From: Bacillota bacterium
Lineage (GTDB): Bacteria; Bacillota; Clostridia; UBA1381; UMGS1253
DNA length: 64,000 nt
Reading direction: 5' to 3'
Assembly (NCBI GenBank): GCA_022706785.1
Contig: JAKJBW010000010.1
Span: forward strand, 1-64,000
The notes under the pieces are model-generated. The model was given only the letters and a program-made list of their open reading frames with translations. It searched no databases and had not been told where the DNA came from. How positions within the stretch are numbered: position 1 is the first letter of the stretch; every line of letters starts with the position of its first letter. The position numbers and the translations under genes are program-made. Below, in pieces: positions 24,536 to 33,640 of the stretch.

Positions 24536-27175
24536 ATGCAAAAACCGGGTCTTAATGAAATCCGCGAAAGATTTCTTTCGTTTTATCAAAGCAAGGGGCA
24601 CTACCGTATGCCGAGCTTTCCGCTTGTGCCGCAAAACGACGCGAGCCTGCTTTTGATCAATTCAGGCATGGCGCCGCTAAAGCCGTTTTTCACAGGCGCG
24701 CAGGCACCGCCGTCCAAGCGTGCCACCACATGCCAGAAGTGCATCCGCACGCCCGATATTGAGCGTGTGGGCAAGACGGCGCGCCACGGCACATTTTTTG
24801 AAATGCTTGGCAATTTTTCGTTTGGCGACTATTTCAAGCGCGAGGCTATCGCGTGGGCGTGGGAGTTTGTGACACAGCAGATGAACATGCCGCTGGAGCG
24901 GCTTTGGTTTACGGTGTATGAAGACGACGACGAGGCTTTGGAAATCTGGACAAAGGAAATAGGCGTTCCTGCCGGGCGCGTCGTGCGCATGGGCAAGGCG
25001 GATAATTTCTGGGAGATCGGCACAGGCCCCTGCGGCCCGTGCAGCGAGATCTATTTTGACTGCGGCGAGGCGTGTGGCTGCGGCAAGCCGGACTGCGGCG
25101 TTGGCTGCGACTGCGACAGGTTTGTCGAGTTTTGGAATCTGGTGTTTACCCAGTTTGAAAAAGATGAGGCCGGCGAATACCACCGCTTAGAGCATCCCAA
25201 CATCGACACCGGTATGGGGCTTGAGCGCCTTGCGGCCATTATGCAGGGGGTGCCGTCGCTGTTTGATGTGGATACCATCAAAAACATCATGAACCATATC
25301 GCAAAGCTGGCGGATGTGTCCTATGGGCAAAGCGACGCTGTCGACGTGTCGCTGCGCGTGATCACCGACCATATCAGGAGTACCACCTTCCTTGTGGCGG
25401 ACGGGGTTACGCCGTCTAACGAGGGCAGGGGCTATGTGCTGCGCAGGCTGCTGCGCCGGGCGGCGCGCCACGGCAGGCTGCTTGGTATAAACGGCGCGTT
25501 TTTAAGCGACGTGGCCATGACAGTGATCGGCGAGTCAAAGGACGCTTATCCTGAGCTTGCCGAGAAAAAGGAATACATCAAAAAAGTAATCGGCATTGAG
25601 GAAAAGCGCTTTGACGAGACCATCAACCAAGGGCTTGAGATCCTTTCGAAATGGATCGAGGCCATGAAAAAGGACGGCCAAAAGCGGCTTTCGGGTGCGG
25701 ACGCGTTCAAGCTGTACGATACCTACGGCTTCCCCATCGACCTGACGCGTGAGATATTGGCTGAAAACGGTATGGAAGCCGACGAGCAGGCGTTTGCCCA
25801 GCAGATGAACCTCCAGCGCGAGCGTGCGCGCGCCGCAAGGCAGGCGGGCGAAGATGCCGGCTGGCGGGAGGATGCCTATGCCCAGCTTTCAAATGTAGCG
25901 GCATCCAAATTTATCGGCTACGACAATCTTTCCTGCGATTCTGTCGTGCGTGCTCTGATTGCAAACGGTGACGCTGCTGATTGCGCGAGCGCGGGCGATG
26001 AGGTGAGCGTTGTTTGCGATACCACAGTGTTTTACGCGGAAAGCGGCGGCCAGACCGGCGATGTGGGTATAATCTGCGCCGACGGGCTTTTGATTGAGAT
26101 AGTGGCTACTAAAAAAATAAACGGCGGGGCCATTTTGCATATCGGCACAGTGAAGGAAGGGGTCGTCAGCGCAGGCGATATCGTAACACTTAAAGTAGAC
26201 GAGCCAGCCCGCCGCGCTACAGAACGCAACCACTCGGCCACGCATCTTCTGCATAAAGCTCTGCGCGACACCTTAGGCGTGCATGTGGCGCAGGCGGGCT
26301 CATCAGTGAGCCCCGACCGGCTCAGATTTGACTTTTCGCATTTTGCCGCCATGACGCCCGACGAGCTGCAGACGGTGGAGGACAAGGTAAACGACGCCAT
26401 TTTGAGCGCGTACCCCGTTGTGATAAAGGAGATGCCTGTCACTGAGGCGAAAAAGCAGGGCGCAACGGCCCTGTTCGGTGAGAAATACGGCGATGTTGTG
26501 CGCGTGGTGAAAATGGGCAGCTATTCGGTGGAGCTGTGCGGTGGATGCCACTTGCGCAACACAAGCGAGGCGGGGCTGTTTAAGCTTGTGAGCGAAAGCG
26601 GTATTGCTGCCGGCGTGCGCCGCATTGAGGGCGTGACAGGCTATGGCACGCTTGGGTACTTAAAGCAGCAGAAACAGCTTTTGGGCGAAGCGGCACAAAC
26701 GCTCAAAACCAACCCTTCCGAGCTTGCCGAAAAAATTAAAGCGGTTTTGGAAGAACTCAAAGTCACGCAAAAGACTGCCGACCAGATGCGCAGCAAGCTT
26801 GCCAAGGGCGAAGTGGGCAGGCTGCTTTCGGGCGCCTGTGATGTGAAGGGTGTGGCTGTGGTGGCCGCGCGGCTTGACGGGCTTTCGGCAGACGAGCTTC
26901 GCGCCCTGGGCGACAGTCTGCGCGATGCTATGGACACAGGCGTTGCTGTTATCGCCAGCGTGCGCAACGACAAGATCACCTTTTCGGCTGTGGCTACCGC
27001 GTCCGCCGTGCAAAAAGGTATCCATGCGGGCAAGCTTGTGGGCGTGGTGGCAAAGCTGGCCGGCGGCGGCGGGGGAGGCAGGCCCGACTCCGCGCAAGCT
27101 GGCGGCAAGCTGGCGGATAAAATAGACGATGCGCTGGCAGCGGTAGTGCAGACTGTGAGCGAGCAAATTAAGTAA
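24536..27175 (+). CDS. alaS: Alanyl-tRNA synthetase
   Basis: 879 aa, full length, behind AAAAGGGGATAAACAGT. Order: class II catalytic core (1-~250), tRNA-recognition helices, editing domain with zinc ligands H566 and H570 (HSATHLLH) and C668 and H672 (CGGCHLR), and a C-terminal C-Ala domain with coiled coil and glycine-rich tail. A cysteine-rich insert (CGEACGCGKPDCGVGCDC, ~residues 179-196) sits in the catalytic core, as in many Clostridial AlaRS. A class A repeat lies directly downstream and supplies a terminator. Confidence 0.98.
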   Translation: MQKPGLNEIRERFLSFYQSKGHYRMPSFPLVPQNDASLLLINSGMAPLKPFFTGAQAPPSKRATTCQKCIRTPDIERVGKTARHGTFFEMLGNFSFGDYFKREAIAWAWEFVTQQMNMPLERLWFTVYEDDDEALEIWTKEIGVPAGRVVRMGKADNFWEIGTGPCGPCSEIYFDCGEACGCGKPDCGVGCDCDRFVEFWNLVFTQFEKDEAGEYHRLEHPNIDTGMGLERLAAIMQGVPSLFDVDTIKNIMNHIAKLADVSYGQSDAVDVSLRVITDHIRSTTFLVADGVTPSNEGRGYVLRRLLRRAARHGRLLGINGAFLSDVAMTVIGESKDAYPELAEKKEYIKKVIGIEEKRFDETINQGLEILSKWIEAMKKDGQKRLSGADAFKLYDTYGFPIDLTREILAENGMEADEQAFAQQMNLQRERARAARQAGEDAGWREDAYAQLSNVAASKFIGYDNLSCDSVVRALIANGDAADCASAGDEVSVVCDTTVFYAESGGQTGDVGIICADGLLIEIVATKKINGGAILHIGTVKEGVVSAGDIVTLKVDEPARRATERNHSATHLLHKALRDTLGVHVAQAGSSVSPDRLRFDFSHFAAMTPDELQTVEDKVNDAILSAYPVVIKEMPVTEAKKQGATALFGEKYGDVVRVVKMGSYSVELCGGCHLRNTSEAGLFKLVSESGIAAGVRRIEGVTGYGTLGYLKQQKQLLGEAAQTLKTNPSELAEKIKAVLEELKVTQKTADQMRSKLAKGEVGRLLSGACDVKGVAVVAARLDGLSADELRALGDSLRDAMDTGVAVIASVRNDKITFSAVATASAVQKGIHAGKLVGVVAKLAGGGGGGRPDSAQAGGKLADKIDDALAAVVQTVSEQIK

Positions 27176-27195
27176 GCGCATCAGCGCTTACGCAC

Positions 27196-27357
27196 TAAAG
27201 TTTTGATCAAACTTTTTCAAAAGTTTGCAGGGTTTGGGGCGGCGCCCCAAGGTTTTAAGCGCTCTTTGAAGGCGCAGGAAGGGGCAAAGACAAGCTTTCG
27301 GCAAAGATGCTCTTGCCAGGGGAAACCCTCGCCGGGGGTTTCCCCGCTATATTTTTA
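27196..27357 (+). repeat. Repeat class A, copy 2 (after alaS)
   Basis: Order of blocks: AAAGTTTTGATCAAACTTT, AAAGTTTGCAGGGTTTGGGG, CGGCGCCCCAAGGTTTTAAG, GGCGCAGGAAGGGG, variable 30 bp, and a GGGGAAACCC/GGGTTTCCCC hairpin. The order is the same in the copies at 4785, 49689, 49951 and 50147. It has no SD-led ORF. Confidence 0.82.
27319..27356 (+). terminator. Terminator of alaS inside the class A repeat
   Basis: GGGGAAACCC-TCGCCGG-GGGTTTCCCC followed by GCTATATTTTT. A strong GC stem and a T tract. Confidence 0.82.
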
Positions 27358-27432
27358 CGGCTTTTGTTTTTCTCGTAATTCCTGTCACACAAAAATTGCC
27401 GCGCATATGCGGCAAACAACGGAGGGTTTTTC

Positions 27433-27777
27433 ATGTCGGATTGTATTTTCTGCAAGATCGCGGAAGGGCAGATACCCGCATCAAAGGTATATGAGGACGA
27501 GCTGATCTGCGCGTTTAACGATATTTCGCCTCAGGCACCCGTGCATGCGCTGATCATACCAAAGGCGCATATAGCCGACGCAAACAGCATCACAGAGCAG
27601 ACGGCGGCTGTGGTGGGGCATATCTTCGCGCATGCCGGTGAAATCGCCGAAAAGCTGGGCGTGGCCGCATCGGGCTACCGCATCATCAGCAACTGCGGCA
27701 GCGACGCAGGCCAGACGGTGGCGCACCTGCATTTTCACCTGCTTGGCGGCAAGGATATGGGCGAAAAGCTGGTATAA
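27433..27777 (+). CDS. HIT-family (HINT-like) nucleotide hydrolase
   Basis: 114 aa; ATG 8 nt after GGAGGG. The histidine triad is HLHFHLLGG near the C-terminus, and CIFCKIAEG at residues 4-12 carries the two zinc-ligand cysteines. HINT proteins hydrolyse AMP-lysine or other nucleoside phosphoramidates; the physiological substrate is unknown. Single-gene unit between a class A repeat and a strong terminator. Confidence 0.94.
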   Translation: MSDCIFCKIAEGQIPASKVYEDELICAFNDISPQAPVHALIIPKAHIADANSITEQTAAVVGHIFAHAGEIAEKLGVAASGYRIISNCGSDAGQTVAHLHFHLLGGKDMGEKLV

Positions 27778-27794
27778 GCTTTCATAATTAAATT

Positions 27795-27838
27795 AAAGCA
27801 TGACAACTTTTTGCCTTGCAAAAAGTTGTCATGCTTTT
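27795..27838 (+). terminator. Terminator after the HIT gene
   Basis: AAAGCATGACAACTTTTTGC and GCAAAAAGTTGTCATGCTTT form a 20-bp perfect stem with a 4-nt loop and trailing TTTT. Confidence 0.92.
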
Positions 27839-28037
27839 AACATGCCATTAATCTCTATGACGTATTTCTTTTTAAACGCTGATTTGACTCCTGCCGGGCC
27901 GGTTTATATGCCGCGGTAAACATAAGCCGCTCCCTTTCGGCAAACACCGGTCAAAACTTTCCCTTTTTTATACCCCTGCCTGTCTTTTAGACGGTCAAAA
28001 AAGGATTTTTTTGCTTATCCGGCGTATATATAACATA
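27839..28037. other. Non-coding stretch before element M2
   Basis: About 200 bases without an SD-led ORF. It holds GACTCCTGCCGGGCCGGTTT, CCGCGGTAAAC, and a run CTTTTAGACGGTCAAAAAAGG, suggesting another decayed hairpin element, but I cannot match it to the other families. Confidence 0.35.
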
Positions 28038-28193
28038 TAGTCGATCCACGCCAAAACGGTCTGGTCTTTGAGGCCTTTTTCCCGTCCTGCTGCGTTGTCG
28101 TCCTAGGCGGGCGCCAGCCCGCCGTTGTCCTCCGCCTTGCCTGGCGGAAAAAATTCTCGCAAAGCTTCAGACTCTTTTGGCGTGGATCGACTA
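28038..28193 (+). mobile_element. Miniature inverted-repeat element M2, copy 1
   Basis: 156 bp, ends TAGTCGATCCACGCCAAAA and TTTTGGCGTGGATCGACTA, flanked by TA on each side. Core: CTGCTGCGTTGTCGTCC, hairpin GGCGGGC/GCCCGCC, GTTGTCCTCCGCCTTGCC. Same length and build as copies at 33263 and 42956. TA flanks point to Tc1/mariner-IS630-type transposition. It ends 28 bp before the flavoprotein start. Confidence 0.9.
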
Positions 28194-28221
28194 TAAGCAA
28201 TCCTTTAAAGAGGTGATCGTG

Positions 28222-28821
28222 ATGAAAATTATCGGATTAAATGCCAGCCCGAACAAGACGGGCGCTACCTTTGCTCTTGTAAACAGCATACTGGAAATGT
28301 GCGCCGAAAGGGGCGCCGATGTCGAGATGATCAATGCGGCGCAGGCTGTGGCGGACGCAAAAACGCCTTTCTGCGTGTGCTGCTCCACGCCCTGCTCCCA
28401 GGTTTGTTATAAAGGCAGCCTTTTGGAGGAAGCATACGAAAAGATAGCAAACGCGCACGCGCTGATCGTGGGCAGCCCGGTGTATTTCGGCTCCATGACC
28501 GCTCAGCTCAAAGCGTTTTTTGACAAGACGCGCCATATCCGCGCGTCTAAAAAATGGATCGGGATTCCGGCAGGCGCGCTAACCTCCGGCGCATCGAGAT
28601 ACGGCGGCCAGGAGGCGGCTATGCAGGCGATCCACAACTGCCTTCTGGTGGAGGGCATGAGCATTTTCGGCCCCGGCTCGCAGGCATTCGACGCCGGCCA
28701 CCTGGGCGTGGGGGCCCAGCGCGGCGCAGACAACGACGACTACACAAAAACACGCTGTGAATCCATGGCGATGCGCGCGCTGGCCGAAGCGGAAAAATAT
28801 ATGCTGACAAAAGGGATATAG
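28222..28821 (+). CDS. NADPH-dependent FMN reductase-like flavoprotein
   Basis: 199 aa. The ATG at 28222 follows AAAGAGGTGATCGTG; the longer in-frame reading begins inside element M2. A flavodoxin-like fold: MKIIGLNASPNKTGATFALV (phosphate loop), CCSTPCSQVCYKG (cysteine cluster like iron-sulfur flavoproteins, ~residues 54-67) and VGSPVYFGSMTAQLKAFFD (FMN-ring contact). It probably transfers electrons from NAD(P)H or an Fe-S centre to an unknown acceptor. The dgt gene follows 53 bp later. Confidence 0.84.
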   Translation: MKIIGLNASPNKTGATFALVNSILEMCAERGADVEMINAAQAVADAKTPFCVCCSTPCSQVCYKGSLLEEAYEKIANAHALIVGSPVYFGSMTAQLKAFFDKTRHIRASKKWIGIPAGALTSGASRYGGQEAAMQAIHNCLLVEGMSIFGPGSQAFDAGHLGVGAQRGADNDDYTKTRCESMAMRALAEAEKYMLTKGI

Positions 28822-28874
28822 CCCGCCGCCAAATGCCGTGCGGCAGGCCACACAAGAAAAAGGCGGTGAGCATT

Positions 28875-29876
28875 ATGGCAACCATAAGGGAGCAGTACGA
28901 GCGGCGGGAACGGGATATGTTGTCGCCGTATGCCCAGCTTGCGGCAGAAACCAAGGGCAGGCAGCGGCCCGCCGAAAAGTGCGCCATACGCACAGAATAC
29001 CAGCGCGACCGCGACAAAATCATCCATTGCAAATCGTTTCGCCGGTTAAAGCACAAGACGCAGGTGTTTATCGCCCCGCAGAAGGACCACTACCGCACAC
29101 GCCTGACCCACACCCTGGAGGTCAGCCAGATCGCGCGCACGGTGGCGCGGGCGCTTCGGCTAAATGAGGATCTGGCGGAAGCTATGAGCCTGGGGCACGA
29201 CCTTGGCCATACGCCGTTCGGACACAGGGGCGAACGCGTGCTGGACCGGATATGCACAGGCGGCTTTCACCACTATCTGCAGAGCCTGCGCGTTGTGGAT
29301 GTACTGGAGAACGGCTGCGGCTTAAACCTCACATGGGAGGTGCGCGACGGTATCGCAAACCATACAGGCGCATGCAGCCCGTCTACGCTGGAGGGCAAAA
29401 TTCTAAAGTACGCCGACAGGTTTGCCTATATCAACCACGATATTGACGACGCCATACGAAGCGGCATACTCACTGCCGATGCACTGCCCGCAGACTGTGT
29501 GGAAACGCTCGGCGCACGCCATTCCGCGCGTGTGGATACGCTGATAACCGATATCATCTCCCATTCAATGGGCAAAAACGACATCACCATGTCGGCTCAG
29601 GTGGAAGCGGCAATGCTTAAGCTGCGCGGCTTTTTGTTTGAAAACGTCTACAACGCGCCGTCCAAGACCAGTGAGGAGGAAAAGGCGGCCTACATCATAG
29701 AGCAGATGTTTTTCCACTTCGTTTCACATCCCGAAAAGCTGCCCGACGAATACCGTGCGCTTTTGGCGCACTGGGACAAGGAGCGCGTTGTGTGCGACTA
29801 TATTGCCGGCATGACCGATATTTATGCGATAAGCACCTATGGCGAGCTGTTTATACCGCGCGGCTGGACGGTGTGA
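28875..29876 (+). CDS. dgt: Deoxyguanosinetriphosphate triphosphohydrolase (HD domain)
   Basis: 333 aa; ATG after AAGGCGGTGAGCATT. The HD metal site is seen as the RLTHTLEVSQIAR histidine, GHDLGHTPFGH and later YADRFAYINHDIDDA. It cleaves dGTP (or other dNTPs) to nucleoside and triphosphate. The order dgt-dnaG-sigA is conserved in many Firmicutes. The 419-bp gap to dnaG, however, is filled by a leader stem and a miniature element. Confidence 0.95.
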   Translation: MATIREQYERRERDMLSPYAQLAAETKGRQRPAEKCAIRTEYQRDRDKIIHCKSFRRLKHKTQVFIAPQKDHYRTRLTHTLEVSQIARTVARALRLNEDLAEAMSLGHDLGHTPFGHRGERVLDRICTGGFHHYLQSLRVVDVLENGCGLNLTWEVRDGIANHTGACSPSTLEGKILKYADRFAYINHDIDDAIRSGILTADALPADCVETLGARHSARVDTLITDIISHSMGKNDITMSAQVEAAMLKLRGFLFENVYNAPSKTSEEEKAAYIIEQMFFHFVSHPEKLPDEYRALLAHWDKERVVCDYIAGMTDIYAISTYGELFIPRGWTV

Positions 29877-30044
29877 AGCGCGGCAAAACGCCCTGCGCAT
29901 ACGATTAAATTGAAGGCGATTGTATAAATTTGAAATTTAAGGTAACATTATATGTTAGAAAAAATTTGCAAGGATGCTCTGGGTATCTTAAGCCCTTGAT
30001 CCACAGGCCGCCGGGGGGAATTTGCGAAATTTGCCGGCGGCGGC
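29877..30044. other. Non-coding stretch after dgt
   Basis: AT-rich at first (TTGTATAAATTTGAAATTTA), then a GC-rich hairpin GCCGCCGG...AAATTTGCCGGCGGC at ~30008-30043. TTGTAT and TAACAT 17 bp apart could be a dnaG promoter, but the match is poor. Confidence 0.4.
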
Positions 30045-30088
30045 AGGGCAAAAGTTTTGTTATTAAAGGAGGAATTTTGCCCTAAATG
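30045..30088 (+). promoter_or_regulatory. Hairpin with an SD site in its loop and an adjacent ATG
   Basis: AGGGCAAAA (30045-30053) pairs with TTTTGCCCT (30075-30083); the loop holds AAAGGAGG (30065-30072), and an ATG begins at 30086. The reading frame from this ATG runs 46 codons to 30226 but enters element M3 after six codons. It may be the start of a short gene cut off by the insertion. Confidence 0.4.
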
Positions 30089-30103
30089 TCGAATTGTATC
30101 CTA

Positions 30104-30255
30104 GAGTGTGTTTTGAAGCCGGCAGAGTGCAACAAAGTGAGGAATTCTTTCGTGCTGCAAGGCGGAAGGCGGCGCGAATATTTTGTGTATTTAAGCCGCT
30201 GGCAACACAGCGGCATGGAAAAATAACCGGTTTTTGGCGGTTTCAAAACACGCTC
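30104..30255 (-). mobile_element. Miniature inverted-repeat element M3
   Basis: About 152 bp with ends GAGTGTGTTTTGAAGCC and GGTTTCAAAACACGCTC. On the minus strand the core reads CCGCTGTGTTGCC, CGGCTTAAATACACAAAATA, TTCGCGCCGCCTTCCGCC, which aligns with the core of elements M5 and M6. I could not see a target duplication. It lies just upstream of dnaG. Confidence 0.75.
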
Positions 30256-30295
30256 CGGTATGGTGTTTGAAGCGCTTGTTTAAGGAGAGTTCGCC

Positions 30296-32080
30296 TTGTT
30301 TTATCCCGATGAGCTGGTAAGAGATGTCATTGCCGCAAACGATATCGTGGATGTGGTATCGCGTTATGTGGCGCTTAAAAAGAGCGGTCGGGGCTATATG
30401 GGGCTGTGCCCTTTCCATCATGAAAAAACGCCGTCGTTCCATGTTTCCGCCGACAAGCAGCTCTATCACTGCTTTGGCTGCGGCGAGGGCGGCTCGGCTG
30501 TCAATTTCATCATGAAAGCCGAAAAGCTCGACTTTGTGGAAGCGTTAAAGCTACTGGCCGACAACGCCAGGATCGTGCTTCCCGAGCCGGATCAAGGCGT
30601 GGGCGGCGATGAGTACTACAAAACAAAGCAGCGCATATACCAGGCAAACACCCTGGCCGCAAGGTTTTTTTATACCTGCCTTACGAGTGATGACGCAGGC
30701 AGGGACGCCCTGCTCTATTTTATGAACAGGGGCATCACCACCAGGACAATAACAGCGTTCGGGCTGGGCTTTGCGCCAAACAGCCGCGACGCGCTGATAA
30801 CCCATATGAAAGAGCACGGCTTTGAGCCCGATGAGCTTGCCGTGTGCGGTCTTGCGATAATAAAAGACAATAAATACATCGATAAATTCCGCAACCGCGT
30901 GATGTTTCCCATCATTGACGTACGTGGGAACGTGATCGGCTTCGGCGGGAGGGTGATGGACGATTCGGTGCCCAAATACCTCAATTCGCCCGAAACGCCC
31001 GCGTTTAACAAAAGCCGCAACCTGTTCGCTTTGAATTTCGCGAAAAATGCGCAGGCGGATGTGCTTATTTTGGTCGAAGGCTACATGGATGTTATATCCG
31101 TCCATCAAGTGGGTATAACTAATGTGGTGGCGACCTTGGGCACAGCCCTGACAGAAGATCAGGCAAAGCTCATTTCCAGATACGCCAAAAACGTTGCGCT
31201 GTGCTACGATACCGACGAGGCGGGCATTAAGGCTACGCTTCGCGCCATTGATATTTTAGCAGCCGCCGGCGTGCGCGTAAATGTGATGACGCTGCCGGGG
31301 GTTAAAGACCCCGACGAATTTATCCGCAAATACAGCGCGGAAAGCTTTAAGCAGCTTGCCGCGGCGGCAGCGCCGTCCACGCAGTACCGCATAACGCTTT
31401 TAAAGAGCCGGTATGACCTTTCAAATATCGACGAAAAGATCAGGTTTGTGGGAGAAGCCGCAAAAATACTGGCGGCATTGCCAAACGTGGTGGAAGCCGA
31501 CGCCTATGCCGGGCAGCTTTCGCAGAGCTGCGATATCAAAAAAGAAGCCATAGACGCCGAAATAAAAAAGATACACAGCAGGGAAAGCCGCTTCCGCCGT
31601 CCCGATAAAAATGAGACTTCGCCGCTTAAAGCGATAGACGAGATACAGGCGGGGCCTGTGCAGGCGGAGCTTTTGGCCGCAAGGTCCAGCAGGCTTGCCC
31701 GCGCCGAAAGGCTTTTGCTGGCTTTGATGTATCAGGGCAGGCCGGTGGCAAAAAAGACCCGGGCCGAAATCGGAAACGAATGGTCGGATCATATCCACGC
31801 GGAGCTGGCCGATATGTGTTACCGCGCATGGGACGCAGGCGCGCCGCCCGATACCATAAGCGTTATGGCAGGCTTTGATGCGCAGGACGCGGCCTATGTT
31901 TCCGGCGTACTGTGCGATAGCTTTTCCTATGAGGATGAGGCGGCCGCGGCCGACGACCTCATTTTGACGATAAAAGAAGAAATACTCAGGCAAAGGATAA
32001 AAACGGAAACCGACCCTGTGAAGTTGCAGGCGCTTTTGAGCCGGCAGGCAGGTCTTAAGAGAGGAGGGACGCCCATATGA
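30296..32080 (+). CDS. dnaG: DNA primase
   Basis: 594 aa. A TTG start at 30296 lies 6 nt after AAGGAGAG; the next ATG falls within the zinc finger, so TTG must be right. CHC2 zinc finger C38/H41-42/C59/C62 ([11 protein letters not shown] ... HCFGCGEGG), Toprim core with LVEGYMDVI and YDTDEAG, and a C-terminal DnaB-binding region. It makes RNA primers for replication. The stop overlaps the sigA start by 4 bp (ATGA). Confidence 0.97.
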   Translation: MFYPDELVRDVIAANDIVDVVSRYVALKKSGRGYMGLCPFHHEKTPSFHVSADKQLYHCFGCGEGGSAVNFIMKAEKLDFVEALKLLADNARIVLPEPDQGVGGDEYYKTKQRIYQANTLAARFFYTCLTSDDAGRDALLYFMNRGITTRTITAFGLGFAPNSRDALITHMKEHGFEPDELAVCGLAIIKDNKYIDKFRNRVMFPIIDVRGNVIGFGGRVMDDSVPKYLNSPETPAFNKSRNLFALNFAKNAQADVLILVEGYMDVISVHQVGITNVVATLGTALTEDQAKLISRYAKNVALCYDTDEAGIKATLRAIDILAAAGVRVNVMTLPGVKDPDEFIRKYSAESFKQLAAAAAPSTQYRITLLKSRYDLSNIDEKIRFVGEAAKILAALPNVVEADAYAGQLSQSCDIKKEAIDAEIKKIHSRESRFRRPDKNETSPLKAIDEIQAGPVQAELLAARSSRLARAERLLLALMYQGRPVAKKTRAEIGNEWSDHIHAELADMCYRAWDAGAPPDTISVMAGFDAQDAAYVSGVLCDSFSYEDEAAAADDLILTIKEEILRQRIKTETDPVKLQALLSRQAGLKRGGTPI

Positions 32081-33159
32081 GCGATAATGAGATAAGCAAA
32101 AAAGCCATAGCCAAGGAGCTTTTGGAGCGCGGCAAGAAGAATGGCATGCTTTCCTTTAAAGAGATTATGGACGCCTTTGAGGAAATAGAAATTGCGCCGG
32201 ACCAAATAGATAAAGTATATGAAACGCTTGAAAAGGCCGGCATTGAAATTGTGGGCGACCTTGACAAGGAACTGGAGGAAATCGAGCTCAACGGCGAAAA
32301 TGTAGACGACCTTTCGGTGCCGGAGGGCATAAATATTGACGACCATGTGAAGATGTATTTAAAGGAAATCGGCAAGGTTCCGCTGCTTGAGGCGAATGAG
32401 GAAATAGAACTTGCCAGGAAAATGTCGCAGGGCGACTCGGCGGCCAAGCGCCGTTTGGCTGAGGCCAACCTGCGGCTTGTGGTCAGCATAGCCAAGCGCT
32501 ATGTCGGGCGCGGGATGCTGTTTTTGGATCTGATCCAGGAAGGCAACCTGGGCCTTATCAAGGCCGTTGAAAAGTTTGATTATACAAAAGGATACAAATT
32601 CTCCACCTACGCCACGTGGTGGATCCGTCAGGCTATCACGCGCGCCATAGCCGATCAGGCGCGCACCATACGCATACCGGTCCATATGGTCGAAACCATC
32701 AACAAGCTGATCCGTGTTTCGCGTCAGCTCCTGCAGGAGCTGGGCCGGGAGCCGCAGCCTGACGAAATCGCAAAAGAGCTCAACATGTCGCCCGAAAAGG
32801 TGCGCGAAATCATGAAGATCGCGCAGGAGCCGGTGTCGCTGGAAACGCCCATCGGCGAAGAGGAGGACAGCCATTTAGGCGACTTTATCCCCGACGACGA
32901 CGCACCCGCGCCGTCTGAATCGGCAAGCTTCATTCTGCTCAAGGAGCAGCTGTTGTCTGTGCTTTCCACCCTTACCCCGCGTGAGGAAAAAGTGCTTAAG
33001 CTTCGTTTCGGGCTTGACGACGGGCGCGCCCGGACGCTTGAAGAGGTGGGCAGGCGGTTTAATGTGACCAGAGAGCGTATCCGTCAGATCGAAGCCAAAG
33101 CGCTGCGAAAGCTGCGCCACCCAAGCCGAAGCAAAAAGCTCAAGGATTATCTGGATTGA
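32077..33159 (+). CDS. sigA: Primary sigma factor (SigA/RpoD)
   Basis: 360 aa, coupled to dnaG by an ATGA overlap with GAGGAGGGAC upstream. Short acidic region 1.1 (1-~90), region 1.2 [12 protein letters not shown], region 2 with [19 protein letters not shown] for core binding and -10 recognition, region 3, and region 4 helix-turn-helix [20 protein letters not shown] for the -35 box. Vegetative sigma-A promoters in this window agree with its consensus. A terminator follows 5 bp later. Confidence 0.98.
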   Translation: MSDNEISKKAIAKELLERGKKNGMLSFKEIMDAFEEIEIAPDQIDKVYETLEKAGIEIVGDLDKELEEIELNGENVDDLSVPEGINIDDHVKMYLKEIGKVPLLEANEEIELARKMSQGDSAAKRRLAEANLRLVVSIAKRYVGRGMLFLDLIQEGNLGLIKAVEKFDYTKGYKFSTYATWWIRQAITRAIADQARTIRIPVHMVETINKLIRVSRQLLQELGREPQPDEIAKELNMSPEKVREIMKIAQEPVSLETPIGEEEDSHLGDFIPDDDAPAPSESASFILLKEQLLSVLSTLTPREEKVLKLRFGLDDGRARTLEEVGRRFNVTRERIRQIEAKALRKLRHPSRSKKLKDYLD

Positions 33160-33164
33160 TCCTA

Positions 33165-33199
33165 AAAACGATAACCGGTAATGTTATCGTTTTTTTTTA
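33165..33199 (+). terminator. Terminator of the dnaG-sigA operon
   Basis: AAAACGATAAC-CGGTAAT-GTTATCGTTTTTTTT; stem about 10 bp with a long T tract. Confidence 0.92.
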
Positions 33200-33262
33200 T
33201 GACGATAGGAAATTGCCCCCGTTTTGGCGCAATCTGCCGGGTTGCAAAAAAAGTTGCCTATA

Positions 33263-33418
33263 TAGTCGATCCACTTCAAAAGGGTCTGAAGATTTGTGAG
33301 AATTTTTTCCGCCAGGCAAGGCGGAGGACGACGGCAGGCTGACGCCTGCCTAGGACGACAACGCAGCATGGTGGAAAAAAGGCCTCAAAAACCAAACTGT
33401 TTTAAAGTGGATCGACTA
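33263..33418 (-). mobile_element. Miniature inverted-repeat element M2, copy 2 (inverted)
   Basis: 156 bp, ends TAGTCGATCCACTTCAAAA and TTTTAAAGTGGATCGACTA, with TA on both sides. The core is in the opposite orientation to the other copies: GGCAAGGCGGAGGACGACGG, a GGCAGGC/GCCTGCC hairpin, AGGACGACAACGCAGCATGG. Confidence 0.9.
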
Positions 33419-33487
33419 TAAAGCCTGCCCATGCAGGCATAATTTATTTTAAGGCGCTTTTTTATTTTGCGGAGCAAAACAGAAAGC

Positions 33488-33516
33488 TTTACTATGCGGG
33501 TATGTCGGTGTATAAT
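33488..33516 (+). promoter_or_regulatory. Promoter of the ZIP transporter gene
   Basis: TTTACT (33488-33493) and TATAAT (33511-33516), 17 bp spacing. A leader of about 117 nt follows, with a GCCTG...CAGGC stem at ~33546-33570; it does not match a riboswitch class I know. Confidence 0.68.
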
Positions 33517-33640
33517 AGATAAAAAGCTGATTGGAACCAGCTGCGCCTGCGGGCGTAAGCTTACAGGCAGACCCTTTGAAACCCGGGATTTAAACTGTCA
33601 TGATCGGCATTTGACTAAATCCTGAAAGCGGGGTGGAAAC

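Noticed and set aside
30086-30226. 46-codon ORF before dnaG as an annotated gene
   Set aside because: SD spacing is 13 nt and most of the frame lies in element M3; kept only as a finding.
33517-33640. Metal riboswitch (NiCo or yybP-ykoY) in the ZIP leader
   Set aside because: The leader has short stems only; I could not find the conserved core of either class.
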